NCBI GenBank assembly: GCA_003523255.1 | Contig: DPGH01000014.1 | Location: 45,273 to 105,382 of the forward strand | Length of the DNA stretch: 60,110 bases | Direction of reading: 5' to 3' | Source of the DNA: Clostridiales bacterium | GTDB taxonomy: Bacteria > Bacillota > Clostridia > Christensenellales > Borkfalkiaceae | Shown: positions 58,573 to 60,110 of the stretch, one piece after another | Position numbering within the stretch: position 1 is the stretch's first letter | Layout: each line of letters opens with the position of its first letter | Notes under the pieces: generated by a model | The model's database searches: none | What the model was told of the DNA's origin: nothing | Seen by the model: the letters and a program-made list of their open reading frames with translations, nothing else | Translations under genes and position numbers: made by a program

Positions 58573-60110
58573 TTACTGATTTTTATCGAAATACCCGTCG
58601 AACGTAACCTTAAACTTAACGCCGTTATCGTTGATAAAAACTATCTTGATATACCCGTCGGTATCTTCGTCGTTTACTACGCTGTAATTAAAAATATCCG
58701 TGTTGATATCGGTAATTACGCTACCGCTATAGGCGTTGAATTTTTTGTTTGAATCGGCAAAGCGGGCGAGTTCTAAAACCTGCTCTTCGTTAGTTAAGTC
58801 TATACGGTGTATTGCGCCTTTACGCTCTCCGTTAACGTAAAGTTGATATTTGAGTTTTACGCTTTCACCGCCGATATCTGTACCGGCTATTTTTACGACG
58901 AGCCTGGTAAGCGGCGTTTTTGCTTTTGCAAGCAAGGTTATAGTTTGATAGTCGTGCGCTTCGTTAAAACCCGTGGCGTTACTCGTATAACTTACCGCCG
59001 TTTTAGAAAAAACGGGATAAACGGAAACGTCGGTATTTTCAAACATATTCCCGAGTGCGGAATTTACGAGCGCGGGCACAATTACCTTATAACCCTTATA
59101 CAACCGCGGAGAATTTGTTTCCGTATATTCTACACTTGCGTCTATAGCGTTAGTGCTATCCGGCGTTATTCTACCTGCATATTCGCTTTTTAATATCTGA
59201 TAGTATCCGTTATCTTCGGTTATTCTTGCCGCGCCGATTATTTTGTTATTGATTATATCCTCTAACTTTTTGTTAAAATCGGCAGGGTAACCTAAACTGT
59301 CTATCGTTTCGATAAGAACGTCGTAATCGTCGCTTCCACTACCGCTCAATTCCTGCGCAATCATCAGTTTTAACGATTCTTTTGCTTCGTCAGAAGTTAA
59401 ATCCGTAACCAACCACTTTTTTGATTCATCAGGTTGTAAATATTTTATTCCTAAACTCTCAACCACAGTCATATTCTGACCGGAACTTGCGCCTATTAAG
59501 TTGTAATCTCCGTAAGAAGCCAAAACATTTTTGTTTGTATCTTTAATTACTAAAGATTTTTGGTAGTCGGCTATATTGTCTATATCAACTTCCGATAGTA
59601 CGGCAGTACCCTCGTCTACGGCGTTATAATCGCTTTCGCTAAGCGTTGTCAGTAATGCGGCGGTTTCAACCCTGGCGGCTAAACCGTTATTGCCGCCCGC
59701 ATACTTTCCGTAATATCTGTAATCGCCCGTTTTATCGTTATCGTCCGCTAACGCGGGGCTGCTGCACCACGCGCTTTTAGTCGTTCTTAAATCACCGTAA
59801 ACGTAATTTAGGCGTATAAGTATATCTTGCGCGAGTACGTCTATCTGGCGGTCAACTAAATTTTTAAATTCTTTAACCGTTCCGTCGGAGTCCTTTATAC
59901 CCTCTTTGATATACGTCGCTTTTACGCCGGAAAAGTATTTGCTCATTAAACCTTTTTGCGGCGGAACCTGCGCCTTGTCTGCGTAGCCGCATACCGTACA
60001 GGTACCCTCTCTGAATTCGTGGCTTTGTTTTTCCGTAGTCTTGTTGCAGTGCTCGCACTTTTGCCAGTGCCCCGTACTGTCGTAAGTATACGTTACTTGC
60101 CACTCGTGGG
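58573..60110 (-). CDS. Large protein with Cys/His motif and unknown C-terminal region, 5' end outside window
   Basis: The reading frame is open past the window edge, with at least 511 residues visible. The first ATG inside, at 59946, is not the start, because coding continues upstream without a stop. That upstream part reads TYDSTGHWQKCEHCNKTTE then HEFREGTCTVCGYAD. This is a Cys/His pattern (HW-X2-C-X2-C, a later His, C-X2-C) found in repeats of clostridial surface proteins, perhaps a zinc or structural motif. The following 450 residues have a helical N-part and a beta-rich C-part with no known motif (for example TRLVVKIAGTDIGGESVKLK). It is probably an exported multi-domain protein, but the signal peptide is out of view. 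Confidence 0.7.
   Translation of the reverse strand, partial: HEWQVTYTYDSTGHWQKCEHCNKTTEKQSHEFREGTCTVCGYADKAQVPPQKGLMSKYFSGVKATYIKEGIKDSDGTVKEFKNLVDRQIDVLAQDILIRLNYVYGDLRTTKSAWCSSPALADDNDKTGDYRYYGKYAGGNNGLAARVETAALLTTLSESDYNAVDEGTAVLSEVDIDNIADYQKSLVIKDTNKNVLASYGDYNLIGASSGQNMTVVESLGIKYLQPDESKKWLVTDLTSDEAKESLKLMIAQELSGSGSDDYDVLIETIDSLGYPADFNKKLEDIINNKIIGAARITEDNGYYQILKSEYAGRITPDSTNAIDASVEYTETNSPRLYKGYKVIVPALVNSALGNMFENTDVSVYPVFSKTAVSYTSNATGFNEAHDYQTITLLAKAKTPLTRLVVKIAGTDIGGESVKLKYQLYVNGERKGAIHRIDLTNEEQVLELARFADSNKKFNAYSGSVITDINTDIFNYSVVNDEDTDGYIKIVFINDNGVKFKVTFDGYFDKNQ

Overview
The window looks like chromosomal DNA of an anaerobic, spore-forming member of the Clostridia (Bacillota) with moderate GC. 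The evidence is a spoIIGA-sigE-sigG cluster, spoIIID, spoVG, a YlmC/YmxH-type protein, a CIRCE-controlled groESL operon, AddAB recombination nuclease, a single-chain glycyl-tRNA synthetase and SepF. It is probably an uncultured gut lineage, but that is inference. Genes are tightly packed, mostly on the minus strand, with clear sigma-A promoters and many intrinsic terminators. I see no rRNA, tRNA, CRISPR array, prophage or insertion sequence, and no gene-free stretch over 300 bases.

Layout. 1-8.9 kb (minus): the 5' part of asnS, a GNAT-like protein, then a translationally coupled operon (cation antiporter, hslO, TPR protein, HEAT-like protein, 40-residue basic protein) and a DUF624-like membrane protein. 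9.0-12.7 kb (plus): asd-dapA-dapB-yggS-sepF, joining lysine/diaminopimelate synthesis to cell division. 12.8-16.7 kb (minus): an ArsB/NhaD-type permease, a lactate/malate dehydrogenase and murC. 16.8-21.8 kb: spoVG, a more AT-rich ADP-ribosylglycohydrolase, glnS and glyQS. 22-27.3 kb (minus): groES-groL, an SGNH hydrolase, a membrane-anchored protein, a DUF1846 protein and an orphan PqqD. 27.5-31.2 kb: apbE, then an ABC uptake operon behind a riboswitch-like leader. 31.2-40 kb: spoIIID, a YihY/BrkB protein, a lipoprotein, fruK-like kinase, a second EF-G, ylmC, sigG, sigE and spoIIGA. 40-50 kb: a sugar-kinase-like protein, ABC exporter, dxs, M29 aminopeptidase, a second SGNH hydrolase, queH, peptidase E, a PHP phosphoesterase and a ferritin-like protein. 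50-60 kb: addA-addB, a lipoprotein, and the 3' end of a large protein with cysteine/histidine motifs.

Main discoveries. The substrate-binding protein of the ABC uptake operon (30013-31038) appears to be a natural circular permutation. The half that normally lies at the C-terminus of NMT1/SsuA-type binding proteins directly follows the lipoprotein signal, and the normally N-terminal half follows it. Its operon is preceded by a roughly 155-nt structured leader that ends in an intrinsic terminator and has a possible antiterminator pairing. I could not assign this leader to a known riboswitch class. Other points are: an LDH-type enzyme with arginine at the classical substrate-specificity position; probable leaderless starts for addB and apbE; a palindrome joining the divergent pqqD/apbE promoters; a direct repeat upstream of an SGNH hydrolase; a small lysine-rich gene; and good matches to sporulation-sigma promoters in front of spoIIID and sigG.
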